Below are positions 27,365 through 39,404 of a DNA stretch of 64,000 nucleotides, in pieces. This stretch comes from Diphasiastrum complanatum. Lineage: Eukaryota > Streptophyta > Lycopodiopsida > Lycopodiales > Lycopodiaceae. The stretch covers positions 40,289,846 through 40,353,845 of the forward strand of contig CM055104.1 of the NCBI GenBank assembly GCA_029204225.1, in the 5' to 3' direction. Every line of letters begins with the position of its first letter. Position 1 is the first letter of the stretch. The notes under the pieces were generated by a model. The model made no database searches, was not told the DNA's origin, and saw nothing but the letters and a program-made list of their open reading frames with translations. Made by a program: the position numbers and the translations under genes.

Positions 27365-27607
27365 TCATACTTTTTCTGAAAATTGACATTTATTTTGGTC
27401 AAAATAGCTTTCACCATAACCCAAATAGTCTCCATGTGAGTCGTGTTGCTCATATTGATCTGAATTACTGTCATTGTGCTCCTCATACTGATAATATTGA
27501 CTTGAATTATTGTCATTGTGCTCCTCATACTGATAATCACAATATGGTTGGTCATCACATTCAGATTGATTATCAAATTCCACCTCATCATCAGAATCAG
27601 AATCCAT
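27365..27607 (-). other. Acidic, Tyr/Asn-rich open frame with internal repeats
   Basis: The 80-codon minus-strand frame starts with ATG at 27607 and reads MDSDSDDEVEF. It contains two direct copies of YQYEEHND followed by NS.QY. It overlaps the LTR-like end of the preceding copia element, so its last residues are probably not genuine. It may be the N-terminus of an unknown protein or a low-complexity chance frame. No downstream coding sequence was found. Confidence 0.3.
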
Positions 27608-28182
27608 TTTGACAAATTAAGGGAGAATATGAGTTTGAAAATCTATAAGGACCCTTATAAAAAAATTGTGAAGTTTAATTTGGCCCACTAGAAAGCTAGA
27701 AATGTGTAGAATCTGATGCAAGTTGAATCATGACAGTTGGATAAGCCAATCAAAATTTATAAGCTTTTGAATAGGTGTAGGTAGGGCGCCTAGACCTGTG
27801 GCAAATCTTGAGTACATGTCATTTATTGCTTGAATGATCACAAAAATCACCCAGAAGTTGACCAATCTCATTTATATGTGATTTAGGCAAAATTTAGAGG
27901 ATCCAGACAAATTGTTTCATACAAATAGATTGTATTTGAGTCAATTTGACATTTTTGGAGTATTTCACACGTGTGAAATTTAGAGAACCATAACTTTTGC
28001 CATACTTCATCTTTTTTGATGATTCAAATCTTGTTTTACAGAGATTGTCAAATTAGTGAGATCTATCTCACAATTTTTTGGTTAGTCTTACATAGGATTT
28101 GGTTTTTTGCCCTTGATTGGTTCCTATAGTGAGAAGATAAGCAATTTTTTCATCCATCTTTTTTGATTTCTAACATTCTTTA
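27608..28182. other. Noncoding DNA, probable copia leader
   Basis: Lies directly before a gag start at 28183, and carries CACACGTGTG at 27966-27975. No PBS or LTR edge is visible. Confidence 0.45.
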
Positions 28183-28977
28183 TGGCTTCAATGGGTGCCT
28201 TTCTACTAGAAGCAAGTGAAAGATTGTCAACCTCCAATTACTCAATTTGGAAGGAAGGTTAGGATGGAATCTGTCTTAATTCTACAAGATGTGATGGATA
28301 TTGTACTTGGTATTGAAGAAGAACCACATGCTTATTTTGTTTCTCATGAGGAGCCCAAAGATGTCCAAGAAGCCCTCAATACCAAGGAGTGGTATGAGGC
28401 CATAAAAATTGAATATGATGCCTTGATCACCAACCACACATGGGAGCTAGTGGATCCACCACCTAACATGCACATCATTGGATGCAAGTGGGTGTTCAAG
28501 ATCAAGTACAATCATGATGGCTCCATCAACAAGTACAAGGCAAGATTATGTGCTAAAGGCTTTGCACAAATATATGGCCTTGACTATGAAGAAACCTTTG
28601 CTCATGTAGCAAAGATGGTGACAATAAGAATCATAATCTCTCTTGCTTTATTTCTTAAGTGGAAATTGTATCAACTTGATGTCTCCAACACTTTTTTGAA
28701 TGGCTATCTTGAGGAGGAGATATACATGGAACAACCTCAAGGATTCATCAAGGATAAATCTAAGGTGTGTTTGCTATTTAGAAGTCTTTATGGCTTGAAG
28801 CAAGCACCTAGATCATGGTATTCAAGACTAAACAACTTTCTACTTTCATTAGGATTTGTGCTTAGTGACTATGATCCTTCTATGTACTTAAAGTTTGATG
28901 GTAGTAATATTGTCATTCTTCTAATCTATGTAGATGACATTATTCTTATTGGAAGTTGTTTGATGCTAGTTCAATAA
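28183..28977 (+). pseudogene. Gag-RT deletion fusion
   Basis: Starts with ATG at 28183 (MASMGAFLLEASER). After SIWK a 4-bp GAAG duplication shifts the frame; the rest is open from about 28216. Gag sequence (VRMESVLILQDVMDIV) passes without a break at about 28325 into the pre-RT sequence AYFVSHEEPKDVQEAL, showing a large deletion that happened to keep frame. RT landmarks: CKWVFKIKYNHDGSINKYKARL, QLDVSNTFLNG (motif-A Asp), LYGLKQAPRSWY and VILLIYVDDIILIG (catalytic YVDD intact). A TAA at about 28975 interrupts before the RT thumb. Confidence 0.9.
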
Positions 28978-29007
28978 ACTAAGGATGCATTAGGAGGAGA
29001 ATTTAGA

Positions 29008-29937
29008 ATGCAAGATCTAGGAGAGATCCATTACATTTTAGACCTTGAGATTGATTTTCATGAAGAGTATGCTTTTATTTGTCAATCTAGATATGTCTTT
29101 TCTATGTTGAGAAAATTCAATATGCAAAATTGTAAAGGCATAGATACTCTCATGGAGCAACATGTAAAAGACCCTATTAAAGGTGATGAAAGATCCTTCG
29201 AGGACATCACACTTTGTAGGAGTCTTATAGGCTCCTTAATTTGGCTTACTATCACTAGACCCGATTTGAGCTATTATGTGCACAAATTAAGTCAATTTAT
29301 GCAAGATCCTAAGATCCAACATTGGAAGATGGCCAAGAGAGTTCTAAGATATGTATCTTCTACTCAAGATTATGGTTTATTGTACAAGAATGAAGATCTA
29401 CCCATTGTTGGCTATTTGGATTCCGATTTTGCAAGTCTTAAATTGGATCAAAAGTCCATTAATGCATATACTATCTTTCTTGGAGGCAATCTTGTGTCTT
29501 GGCTTTCAAAGAAGCAAGATACCATATCCCTATCTTCTTGTGAGGCCGAGTACAAAGCACTCACTACAACAACTAAAGAGGTGCTTTGGATCAAGAGATT
29601 AATCATGGAGATAAAGTGCATCAAAGAGGATGATCTTCTCTTGATCAAGTGTGACAACATATCGGCTCAAGCTCTTGCAAACAATCCTATTTTTCATGCA
29701 AGAAGCAAGCATATAGAAGTGGCACACCATTTTGTAAGGGAAAAGCTCATTGGAGGTGAAATCAACTTGGAACATGTCAACACATCTTCATGTATTGCTG
29801 ATCTTCTCACGAAGCCACTTTGCAAAAGTGCTTTCTCAAGCATAGATCTAATCTTGGTCTTATCTCAAGATCGATGCTTGATCCAGATTAGATACATTTT
29901 TAGGAGTAGTGTTGAAATATTGGGAAAATCTATCTAA
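29008..29937 (+). pseudogene. Copia RT C-terminus and RNase H
   Basis: GEIHYILDLEIDF, then SLIGSLIWLTITRPDLSY, and RNase H LDSDFAS, SSCEAEYKAL, KCDNISAQAL, ARSKHIEVAHHFVREKL, CIADLLTKPL. All RNase H acids present. The natural stop is lost: the frame runs into the 3' LTR at 29910 and ends at 29937. Confidence 0.9.
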
Positions 29938-30587
29938 TGTTGTAAGTAGGGGTCCTAAAAATGCCAAAGTTGAATTGAGCTCTTTTGGCTTAGTAAAGAC
30001 TCATCTTAGAATAAAATATTCAAGGTAGGTAGAAGTAGAAATTCGAGCTACCATAGGAATTGCCATTTGTACTTTGCCTGCCACATTTAATGCATGAAAA
30101 TACTAGGTGGCACAATTAGACATATTGAGGTGGCTTGAATAAGTCTAGATAGCTTGAGTATTGGATTCATAGCTCCAATTCAACTCAAAGTAGGAGGAGA
30201 GTCCATGGATCTATATATATGTGATGTACTCTCATTGAGAAGATGATGATTTTTGTATGTAATGCAAATTTGGAGACTAAGCTCTTTGTGCCCTCTCTAT
30301 CTCCTCGAGTTTTGTACATTCATATTCTCTCTCTAGCCGAGTTGAGGCCTTTATTGCTTAGTTTCATATTTTGTTGATAGATCTTGCTTGTAAACACAAT
30401 AATATTTCTTGTATGATCAGCTTTCCTATTGTCAATCAATGCTAGTTTGATCTCTATGGTATTATTGGGCTTAGGAGATCAAAAGTACATGTGTAGGGCA
30501 TCCCACGCGTGTGAATTGTACACAGTTGATATCCAAGTTAGGTTCATCAATGAAAAAGTGATCGGCGTGTCCAAAGTGCGATCAAGT
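29910..30587 (+). repeat. 3' LTR (right edge approximate)
   Basis: Starts TGTTGAAATATTGG after a weak polypurine tract AGGAGTAG (29902-29909). Likely TATA box CTATATATATG at about 30211. CACGCGTGTG at 30504-30513. The end is not fixed because there is no second LTR to compare. Confidence 0.7.
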
Positions 30588-30614
30588 AAATTTTTTTTGT
30601 TCAATTCAAATTGA

Positions 30615-31290
30615 CTATTGATACATACAACCTACTATACAATCCACTATTGCAAGAGCTTGATTCCAATTGACAGTGTCAGTTTGAGAGTCATAATGGA
30701 CTCCCAGAGTCTTCACTTGTTGATCACAAGTATGATCTGTTGGTGATGAATCATCATCCCCTCTTTGGACTACTGGCTTGATAGTCCAAGTGATTGGATC
30801 TACTTTGACTGCATGTTCACGATTCTCAAAAGTAATTTTGTCGGTGTCCCAGTTATGAATTAGTTGTGCAACTCGTAACCATGGATGTCCCGATAAAACT
30901 CGATATACATTTGGTGCATCAGGTAAGTCCATTACTACAAAAGTAATGATAAACTGTACTCTAGCTATTTTGACAGGTACGTCTTCAACCATTCCTCTCA
31001 GATGGACTGTTTGTTTGATCAGCTAGCTTAATGGCAAAAGTGGCAGGCTTCAGCTTGGTAAGTCCCTATTTTGCACATAGCTTGGTTGAAATCAAATTAA
31101 CTCCTGAACCTCCATCAATCATGGCTGCTTCTTTACTAAACTGTGTATGTTGTATCGACAGGGTGATGTTTTTCTGCTCACTTTCTCAGGCTGCTCCCAC
31201 ATTGAGTACTTCGTTCAATTCTTTGACTATGTCTATCAATTGCGAACAAGGTTGTTGCGGTAATCGTCACGTTCAAATCTTCTAGTGACT
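30615..31290 (-). pseudogene. Ty3/gypsy retropepsin relic
   Basis: On the minus strand a gypsy-type aspartic protease: the active-site stretch AAMIDGGSGVNLIST at about 31125-31080, then KLKPATFAIKLAD, a frameshift and TGA, then VHLRGMVEDVPVKIA, FIITFVVMDLP and YRVLSGHPWLRVAQLIHNWD. The DGGS loop and the YRVL(L)G.PWL block are characteristic of plant gypsy protease domains. An in-frame TAG follows LCAK. The frame closes at 30615. No RT or integrase is attached. Confidence 0.85.
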
Positions 31291-32404
31291 ACTTTAAAAT
31301 CATTAGAACTAGAAAGTGATTTTGTAGACACACAATTACAGAGTGGAAATGGTGTATAGAATATTGTAGTATCAAATTATTCAACAGTTCGACTCAACTG
31401 GACTTGATTCGACTACTCGATACATTCAACAATTTAGACTAAATAGTAAGAGATTTATCAGATACAGATAACTATAGAGAGGCATGCATACATTCTGACA
31501 TAATGCTGATCACAATAAGAAAGTATGATTGATTCAATAAGTAGCATGTACAAATCAGATGATGCGAGTACAAAACAATAGCAGATGTAGTCCTGTACTC
31601 TAAACTATCTCTAAGTAACTGATAATTTAGTCTAATGCACTTCTACTAATAAGAAGTAAGCGCTATTAACAATTTTCAAAGTAGAATCATTATTATTATT
31701 AACATCACTTGAAAAATCTACTAAAGATTAGCTATTTATACTAATAAAAAATGTTGTCTAGGCTCATCTAGTTAGGGTAGCTAATTAGGTCATAGGTCGC
31801 AATTAATATTTAGCCACAATGCATTGTCACTTATCCAATTAGGTCTTCCCAAAAATTTACTTGCTAAAGTTAGGGCAAGTTGTTAACTTCAAAACAAGTG
31901 ATAGCATAAACTGTTAGCCTTCGACAATCCTTCGATAGTTAGAACTGTCGAAGCCACCTGTTGTGCGATTTCCATGTATTTTTGGAGATGGTGTAGAAAC
32001 ATGAATAAAACTACTAGATAGATGAATGGATGTAAATTAAAGATTTATTTCTGGATGAGTCACTCTTTGATAATAGAATGATCCAACATCTCCATCATCC
32101 AATAGATCTAGTAAATGAATGCAAATAAAAAATACAACATCTTCTGATTTCTAAAGTGACACTCTTCAATTTGATCTAGATCCAAGCCAATCCAAGCGGA
32201 TCCCTGTCGAATTAAAAGTGTTTCCAAGAAAGAGATATGGTTTTCCACCTCTTCCTAGGTTGTGTGTAGTAGGGGGAGCTGGCTCAAGCCTTGGGAATAC
32301 TTATGTTAACAAGATGTCCAAAAATCTATCCCTTCATTTACATTCTTTCAAAAACATAACAAAAAAGTAACTCACTCAACAAAAACTCAAACATGCACAC
32401 TCAG

Positions 32405-32406
<2 letters not shown>
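31291..32406. other. Noncoding DNA
   Basis: AT-rich, with scattered TTCGACT-type short repeats near 31385-31425. No gene seen. Confidence 0.4.

Positions 32407-32488
<82 letters not shown>
32407..32488. repeat. (CT)n microsatellite left of the LARD-like element
   Basis: Pure TC run of about 82 bp that touches the LTR start. Confidence 0.98.
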
Positions 32489-32490
<2 letters not shown>

Positions 32491-32965
32491 GGCCATATTC
32501 GGTTAAGGACCTGGAATAGTCCTAATATGGTAAACCGGCCCTCCGGTATTCGAGATTGTTGGTCACGCCCTGATTTAATTCCATGTCAAGGCCAGTTTAT
32601 GACTAATAACCTTGAGAGTACCCAGACACTCTAATTGAGACATATGGAGTATTGCATGTCTATGTGACGGATATAGGCAGGAGGACTGCATGAAGAGATG
32701 CGATTTATTTATAGTTGACCTGCATGGGGGTTGCATGGGTTCATGCACAAGACTCTATTCTCTATATAATGAGGTAGGAATTCTCCCGTCGACATATTGG
32801 GTTTAGGTTACCAGATTCTCTCTCTTCTCCTCTTGCTTCACATGGCATGGCTTGGGGGCTAGATCCAGTTTTGATCTAGGATTGGTTGGGCAGTTTGGCT
32901 CCATTGTCTCTCCTATTGTGTTCTCCTATCCTCATCTTAGGGGTTATCCCTTTAGGGTCTTTACT
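32485..32965 (+). repeat. 5' LTR of the LARD-like element
   Basis: Other copies start TGTCATGGCC or TGTTATGGCC; here the start is TCTCATGGCC, continuous with the CT tract. TATA-like CTATATAAT at about 32762. The end is set by the PBS and comparison with 42573. Confidence 0.88.
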
Positions 32966-32978
32966 TTGGTATCAGAGC
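32966..32978 (+). promoter_or_regulatory. Primer-binding site of the LARD-like element
   Basis: TTGGTATCAGAGC directly after the LTR; initiator tRNA-Met type. Confidence 0.93.
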
Positions 32979-35900
32979 CAACCTAAGATGCGGTCTTGGA
33001 TAGGAGTGGAGGCAAGCTCTAAATTGATTTGGAAGTTGAAGCGCTTGGATTTACATCCTGATTAGACTGTTGTTTTATCTCAAGGGAATTATGAAGTTGG
33101 ATTCACAAATTCCGGATAAGTACCATACTTCTCAAAATTATAATAGAGTGCACTTCTACATGGGTTTTTTGTATTGATGCTGCAAATTTGTAAGAATCTT
33201 GATGCAATTTCACGATTTCTTGGGGAAGCTTTCAAATGGTGTTGAGTGATCTGCAATGGTTGATTTAGTTACTTATTTCATTGCTGGATTTCGCTCAGCT
33301 AATGTTGTAAATAGCATGCATCAAATCACAATGTTCTGAATCAGCTTGTTTTGTTCAAGTTCATAGATAATTGATTGTAAATCAAGATGTCCAGGTTGTA
33401 TGGACTGTTAGGAACATAAGAGCATGATTCCAGTTATAACATGCTAAGAATAAAGAATCTTGTTCCAAATCCTCCTGTAAAAAGCATGTTAGGAACATAA
33501 GGGAGAGTTGCAGTTGTTTATACTTTAATTTTGAGTGGAAACTTAAGCTATGAAGGTAAGTAGAGACCAATCCCCTCCCTCGAATTGCTGTTCCCTGCAA
33601 GATCTTGATCTCCTCTTCTTTGTATAAACCTGGAAATTTATAGGAGGAAGAGTCTGTGTAAGAGTTGAGATTAAGAGTGTGTAACCTTGAAATCCGTGTT
33701 CTGCTGTCTGTATTTTTTCTCATTGTGAGAAAGTGGAAGAGATCGGAGTTTAACCTCGTTAAACTCTAGACCATTCTGTACTTCAGTCCACAGAGGTAGC
33801 AAAGCACAATAAATTTTGTCTTAACAGCTATTGAACTGATGGGCAGTCACTTTTCTTGCTTGCTGAGGGTTGGAAGACAACCTTGATGGCTGTTCCGGTT
33901 CACTCTTGCTTTTCATATATGAGGTCTTTCATTTTGGAAGGCCTGTGGAGCAAAGTGAATGAACCAGTAAGGATGAAACTTTTCTTCATCGAGATGTTTT
34001 GCATGAAAGAGCGCGATCCTATTACCTTTCTATTTGAGCATAGAACAGTACTGATGGGGATGATGAAAGATCATTTAACGTTGCCATCCATTGCTGCCTG
34101 GAATTTTGGTATTCCCAGTAAAAGACGCAACTGAGTGATTGGATAGGAAAAGTATTTTTGAAACCCCTATTTGGCAGTCTCAATCATGTATTATCATCTG
34201 AGCTTTGGAACGGTGGATGTTTGAAGGATCAATCATGAGCTTGAGCTTGATTAGTGAAGACGTGTTGATGAAGCTGGTGTAGCGTTTCTCCTTGACATTG
34301 AGGGTGGGTCTGGTGGCTGTAGCGAGCCTGAGGATGGAAGGGGGGGTGTGCAGTATGGCGGCTGTGGGATAGGGATTGTGCCCTATTGTTATTTTTTTTA
34401 GGGCTTGTATTGCTTTGATTAAGGTGTATGCTTTTGCCTTTGCATGGGTTTTTTGGAAAAGAAAGTTTTTTTTTGGTAATGCATGGCTGTATGGTGGTTT
34501 ACTGGTTATGCATACGGTCAAGTTGGGTTTAGTTTTTTTGCATGTGAGGGGAACCATTTGTACGTGAAGGGATTTTTTGTCATTTGGCTACTCTTCCAAT
34601 ATTTGCATGAAAAGCGGCTTGACCTAAAATGAGTAACCAAGGGTGAAACCTACAGAGGAGAATAGAATTACGGATTCTCCGGTGCATAACTAAGAAAATT
34701 GGGTGAAGAGATATTTTGCTATCCTAGCAAATAGTCTATGAGTTTGGTTCATAAATTTAGGATTGATGGCAAATTATTGGTTCTTCATGGGTTTTCTTTT
34801 TTCCAACCAGTACCCGGTTCGAGAAAAATCTAAGTTTTTTGGTATTGTGCTTGGTGGTAATAAATTTTGAAAGCTAAGTTCTTCCCAGATTAAAAGTTAA
34901 ATTTGAATTTTTTTTCTTTTCTATTGAATTCCGAACTTGGGTTAAAGTTTGAAATTTGTTACTTGTCCGGGATATTTCTAATTGATATTGATCGTTGGAA
35001 ATGGGTCAAGTGAACGTTTGTGCAAAATACTCGTCAAAATTAAATTTAAATTCGTCAAATAATATGAAATGACCAGATAAAATGAGTGATGATAAGACTC
35101 TTTATCCGATCAATGGAATCTTGTTTGGATACAGTTTAAGAGTTTTTGAAATCTTATTGGTAGGATTTCCATTCATGTAATTTTGTATTTTAAGTTTGGA
35201 TAGTTTTGTTAATATTGGAGTAATGCCAAACCAGTCAATGGAAAGGAAAAACAGTCCAATTTTGTTTGAAATTGGTAATTGTTAGGGACTGATCAAAAGT
35301 TAAAACTAATTTCATTTCCAGTTAAAATCCTATGGTGGATTCTATATCGGTAATTCAGCCCAGGTATAGGATAGAAATGAAATTGTCCCAGACTTTTTTT
35401 CCTACAATAATTAATTTTAAACATTTACTAATGTCGTAGCATCTTCTTAGTACCTTAGCTGAAATAGATTTTCAGGGAACTGAAAATTCTAAGGAGGGAA
35501 GAAGAGTGGACATCATAGGTAGTAAGTGTGATCGAGAAATGTATTTCGCAGTTAGGATTTTGTGTAAATCCCGGTAAATAATTGTTTGATACTGGTTACT
35601 AATTTCTTGGATAGAATTCATGTAGTTGAATTCATAACTGATATCTTTGTAACCATTGAGTTATTCGCAATTTGGATGTCAATTGTGATGTTAGAAGTAG
35701 AATTTGATATATGGATTACATTGGATCTGTTAATTGATAGAAGCTTGTCCCAAGAGTTAATGCTCTTGGATCCAGAGGGATTCGAAGCTTATCATTAATC
35801 AGAAAGGATCTGAATGTAATATTGATCAAGTAGCTCAACCAAGTCCCATGTTTTGTTCTTCGATATAGCCTCCATTTTGTAGATCACAAGATCAAGTGTG

Positions 35901-36299
35901 GATTGTGGTATCCATCTCATAGGCATACCAGTCATCCAAATAAATGGATTCTCCAGTTTTGGGAACAAGATAGAAATTTCCTATATGGATTATAGGACAG
36001 CTAGATGATCAATGGATCTCTAAAATATCAGATAAGGTGGTTAAGAGTTTTCTCGAAGGAAAAGCTGATGGTATGAGACATCAGTATTTTTGGAAAGGGA
36101 ATTCTAGGACTGTAAAGATCTGATGATCAATGGTGTGTTTTAGTACCTAGTCGCGATATGGGAAAAAAAAGCCGTTTGATCTCTACTTTTTTATTAATCC
36201 TTTACTTCATAGTAATTTCTTAAATATAAGACATCAGACTAGTTTATATGAATTCTTTCCAGCATGAAGTTATTCTTCTGAAAGACTATTATGTCATAA
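32979..36299 (+). other. LARD internal region, left part
   Basis: Noncoding. A 92-codon frame at 33856-34134 has no recognised domain and no homologue in the second copy that I could see. From about 35345 to 36299 the sequence is matched, antisense, by 51690 down to about 50690. Confidence 0.6.
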
Positions 36300-39200
36300 T
36301 GTTAGGGATTTTTCCGATAGGGGGTTAGTCTCGCCAGAAAGCCCCAGCAAGAAAAAGGGCCCACATTGCCCTTACATAAATGACTAGGGTCAATTACCGC
36401 TTCCAACCCTGGAGGTCATTCTAGTCACCCCGTACTCCCCAATTAATGAGAGTTTTCAAGCTCTTACAAGTATGATTGCAGACAGAGATTGCTATCTTCA
36501 CTTGGTTTCTAGGTACAGACTCTGGTTCCTAGATCGTCCTTACTTGCATATGGGGGCTAGTAATAGAATCATTAGCAAGATTTTCACTGGGAGTTCCTAG
36601 AACCAACTCAAGGTGTTGAAACCATGCTCATCTAGGATCATTCACTAGATTTTCGCTATCACTGTTAGATGCTATAGATGAGTGTACTGGTGGCTCAAAG
36701 ATTGGGGTTTGTGTAAGGGATTGTGTTATTTATGCGTATCGAGTGGAGGTGGCATCTGTCAAGTGCCAATACCCATCAATCACAAGCTCGTATACCTCTA
36801 GATAACTATGTTCTCCACAGTGCTGGACCCTAATCAAACTATTACCGGGAAGTAGGTTATGATGGAATTTTTGGGGTGTAGAAGTGGTATTGTAATATTC
36901 CTCTACTATACATTTGGCAAACATTTCCGAGTGATGGCAGGAGTTGATACTTAACTCAACTCATATGTTACTGTCCATTTTTGTTTTCTGTGGTTTTTAC
37001 CGCTCTGTTTGATGAGCGGTGGTATTTTGCCATCTGTTAGCTCTAGGTATTTCGCTAGACATTTCCAACAGTGGGTGTGACTAGTGAGACTTAACCAACG
37101 TGGCATATTTTGGCCACATTTGGTGAACTGCCCGCTCTTGTGTTTCAAAGAGGTCAGGTCTAGTTGTAAATTTAGCAACTTCATATAACACAATAATGAC
37201 ATGCTTACTCAATCTTGCTTTTCATTATAATAACCATTAATAACACCCAAGAACTGAGTAGCATCAACTAGTTGCTTATTAACAATTTCTTTTTAAAACT
37301 CATAACAAGTACAATAATACCAGTGATATAGCTAGCAGGCTAAGAATAATGTGATCCAAACTTCCAACATGCATATCATCACGTTCTATCCAAACCGTAG
37401 ATCACGTTTTCCCATGCATACCGTGTCATAAAAAAAAATACTCATAATAACGTGAGCCAACATTTCACATATTTATCATAGTGATACTGAGATAAGTTTC
37501 GAAAAATACCTTAGTGCTGAGCTAGTTAACTAGTTTGTCATGAGGTGTGGAGAGCTTCTCGTGTATCACTGTCAAAGACCGTTGTCGAAACCCTTCATAG
37601 CCAATTGTTTGATTGGAACCATTTGGCTATCCTTCCAAAGCAACTTTGAAGTGCGATTTAGTGTTACCATATAAGTCTAGTGGGGTATTGCAAGAGTATG
37701 CTTTTCGTTGGTAGCGTCAACAAGGATCATCTGCCTCAGAAATCATCGATGGAGAGTGTAAAACCTTTTTCACATTGCCAATGGTGATTGCATGCAAGTG
37801 TTTAGTCAATGACACTCAATAGGTTCGCTTACTTTGATTTGTGGGTTTCTTAGTTGGCAATGGTGCTCATAGTAATAGCTCATTACTTCATGACTTCCAC
37901 AGGAGTATTACTAACAAAAAGTGATGTTCCACGAGATAGTAGTATCAATCATCTGGAAAATGCGATGGCTTAGAAACTTTTGATCAAAATCAGGTATGAC
38001 TAGCTATTGGCTATTGTTCTGACAAAATGATGATAAGAGAGAGTATGCGCTCATACTGAAGCGTCCGGATCTGTAGTCAATCAAGGCATTATGATTGTCA
38101 ATGTTCTGTCAGCTCTTAAATGGTAGTCAACAAAGATAAGCTATGTTCTTAGGTAATGAAATTCCTCATGACTCATATGAAGCAAGAAAATAACTCTATT
38201 CACATGGTTCTCCATCATGACAATACTTTTCATTACTCAACTATTGAAATATTTCACATGCTCCAACTATTCAACTATTTGACTATGCAACTATTCAATC
38301 ATTCGACTCTTCGACTGTCTTCCATTATTCGACTATTATATTTTTGATACAAAGAGTGGACTCTCTTATATAGCCAATCCCAAAGGGTTGCCCTTCAATA
38401 TGACAGTTTTTCAATTGTCATGCATTTCATACCTTCTTTGCCATATGTCCCTCCCCTATTAGGCTTCACCTATTTTAGTAGATTCTCCCACTTGCTCCCC
38501 TCCTCCAAATACGGTGCTTTTTGGGTTTTGGAGCTCAACAACCTTGAATTATATCTTTTCACGCTTCTCAAGTTTGTCTTTTCGTTGCTTTCCCCAAGTG
38601 GTTCTTCCCTTAGATTGCCTTTTGCCAAAATAGTATGTGCTTAGAGCAAGGAACCTTTTTGCCTTATCCTTGTTAACCAACCTAGTAGCTACTAGTCAAC
38701 CCCTATGGGTGTAGCTATTCCATCATTTTCTTTGCGTTGGTTTTTCAGATTATCAGTTTCCTATGTTGACGGCTTTCCCATACGTTCGTACTGCTTGGCC
38801 CGTTGGTTTGTCTGTGCTCAAAATTATCTTGACCTTGCCGTTAGGATTTCCATGGTATTTTGAGCCTGTTATAATATTTTTATTGACGAAATTTTCACAG
38901 TATTTTTTCTTTGCTGGTTATTTTCTTGAAATTGGCTTCTACAACATTCATGACTAGAGCTCTTCCGACAAACTGGTTTTTCTGCAAATACACTAGGTAA
39001 AATATTTTAGCAAAACAGCTTTGTACGTGGTGAAATTTTAGCACGGCTATGCCGGCTATTTTTGCAACTGGCTAAAAAGTTGCAAAACATTTTTGCAGAC
39101 TATTTCTAAGGCCGCAAAATTTTTCTCTATTCTCATTAAGGGCGGACTGGGACCCACTTCTAAGTGGACCGACACTTGTCGCTCGGCTTTACATATATTA

Positions 39201-39404
39201 AATATTTTTACGATTCTTGAGACCATCACAAAACTACTATAACTTGTCTAGCCAATTTAGGAGTAGGCTGGGACCCTTTTACAAAGGCAACTATGTGCCG
39301 ATTTTTTTTTCTAGTAACCGGGTTTTAACTACCGATTTTTTACAGTTTTGAAAAAAGAAAGCCCAATATTAGTCCGATTTTCCATGCGAAAATATCGGCT
39401 AACA
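36300..39404. mobile_element. 3.1-kb nested insertion, TGTTAG...CTAACA, TSD CATAA
   Basis: The LARD sequence is interrupted precisely: CATAA (36295-36299), then 3105 bp starting TGTTAG and ending CTAACA, then CATAA (39405-39409). The antisense LARD copy shows the uninterrupted site at about 50685-50695. The ends form a loose inverted repeat (TGTTAG..GATTTTTC and TGTTAGCCGATATTTTC). No LTR pair, PBS or recognisable protein is present inside, so it is either a very long solo LTR or an undescribed noncoding element. Its last 190 bp recur at 61728-61919. Confidence 0.85.

Larger units (their letters stand above)
24363..27388 (+). mobile_element. Copia element with internal and 3' deletions
   Basis: 5' LTR (24363-25160), PBS, partial gag, protease, GAG-pre, integrase, then a jump to a short RNase H piece and about 18 bp identical to the LTR 3' end (TTTTTCTGAAAATTGACA at 27371-27388). 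RT is absent and no full 3' LTR remains. Confidence 0.85.
28183..30587 (+). mobile_element. Copia element with gag-to-RT internal deletion
   Basis: Gag start, then RT, RNase H and one 3' LTR. Everything from mid-gag to the integrase C-terminus is missing. No 5' LTR or PBS was found. The right LTR edge is approximate. Confidence 0.85.

Noticed and set aside
33856-34134. A 92-codon frame in the LARD internal region
   Set aside because: No motif, and no matching coding sequence in the second LARD copy that I could see.
36300-39404. A coding DNA transposon inside the nested element
   Set aside because: Short minus-strand frames at 36730-37202 show no transposase motif, and the 5-bp duplication with TG...CA ends fits LTR-type integration better.
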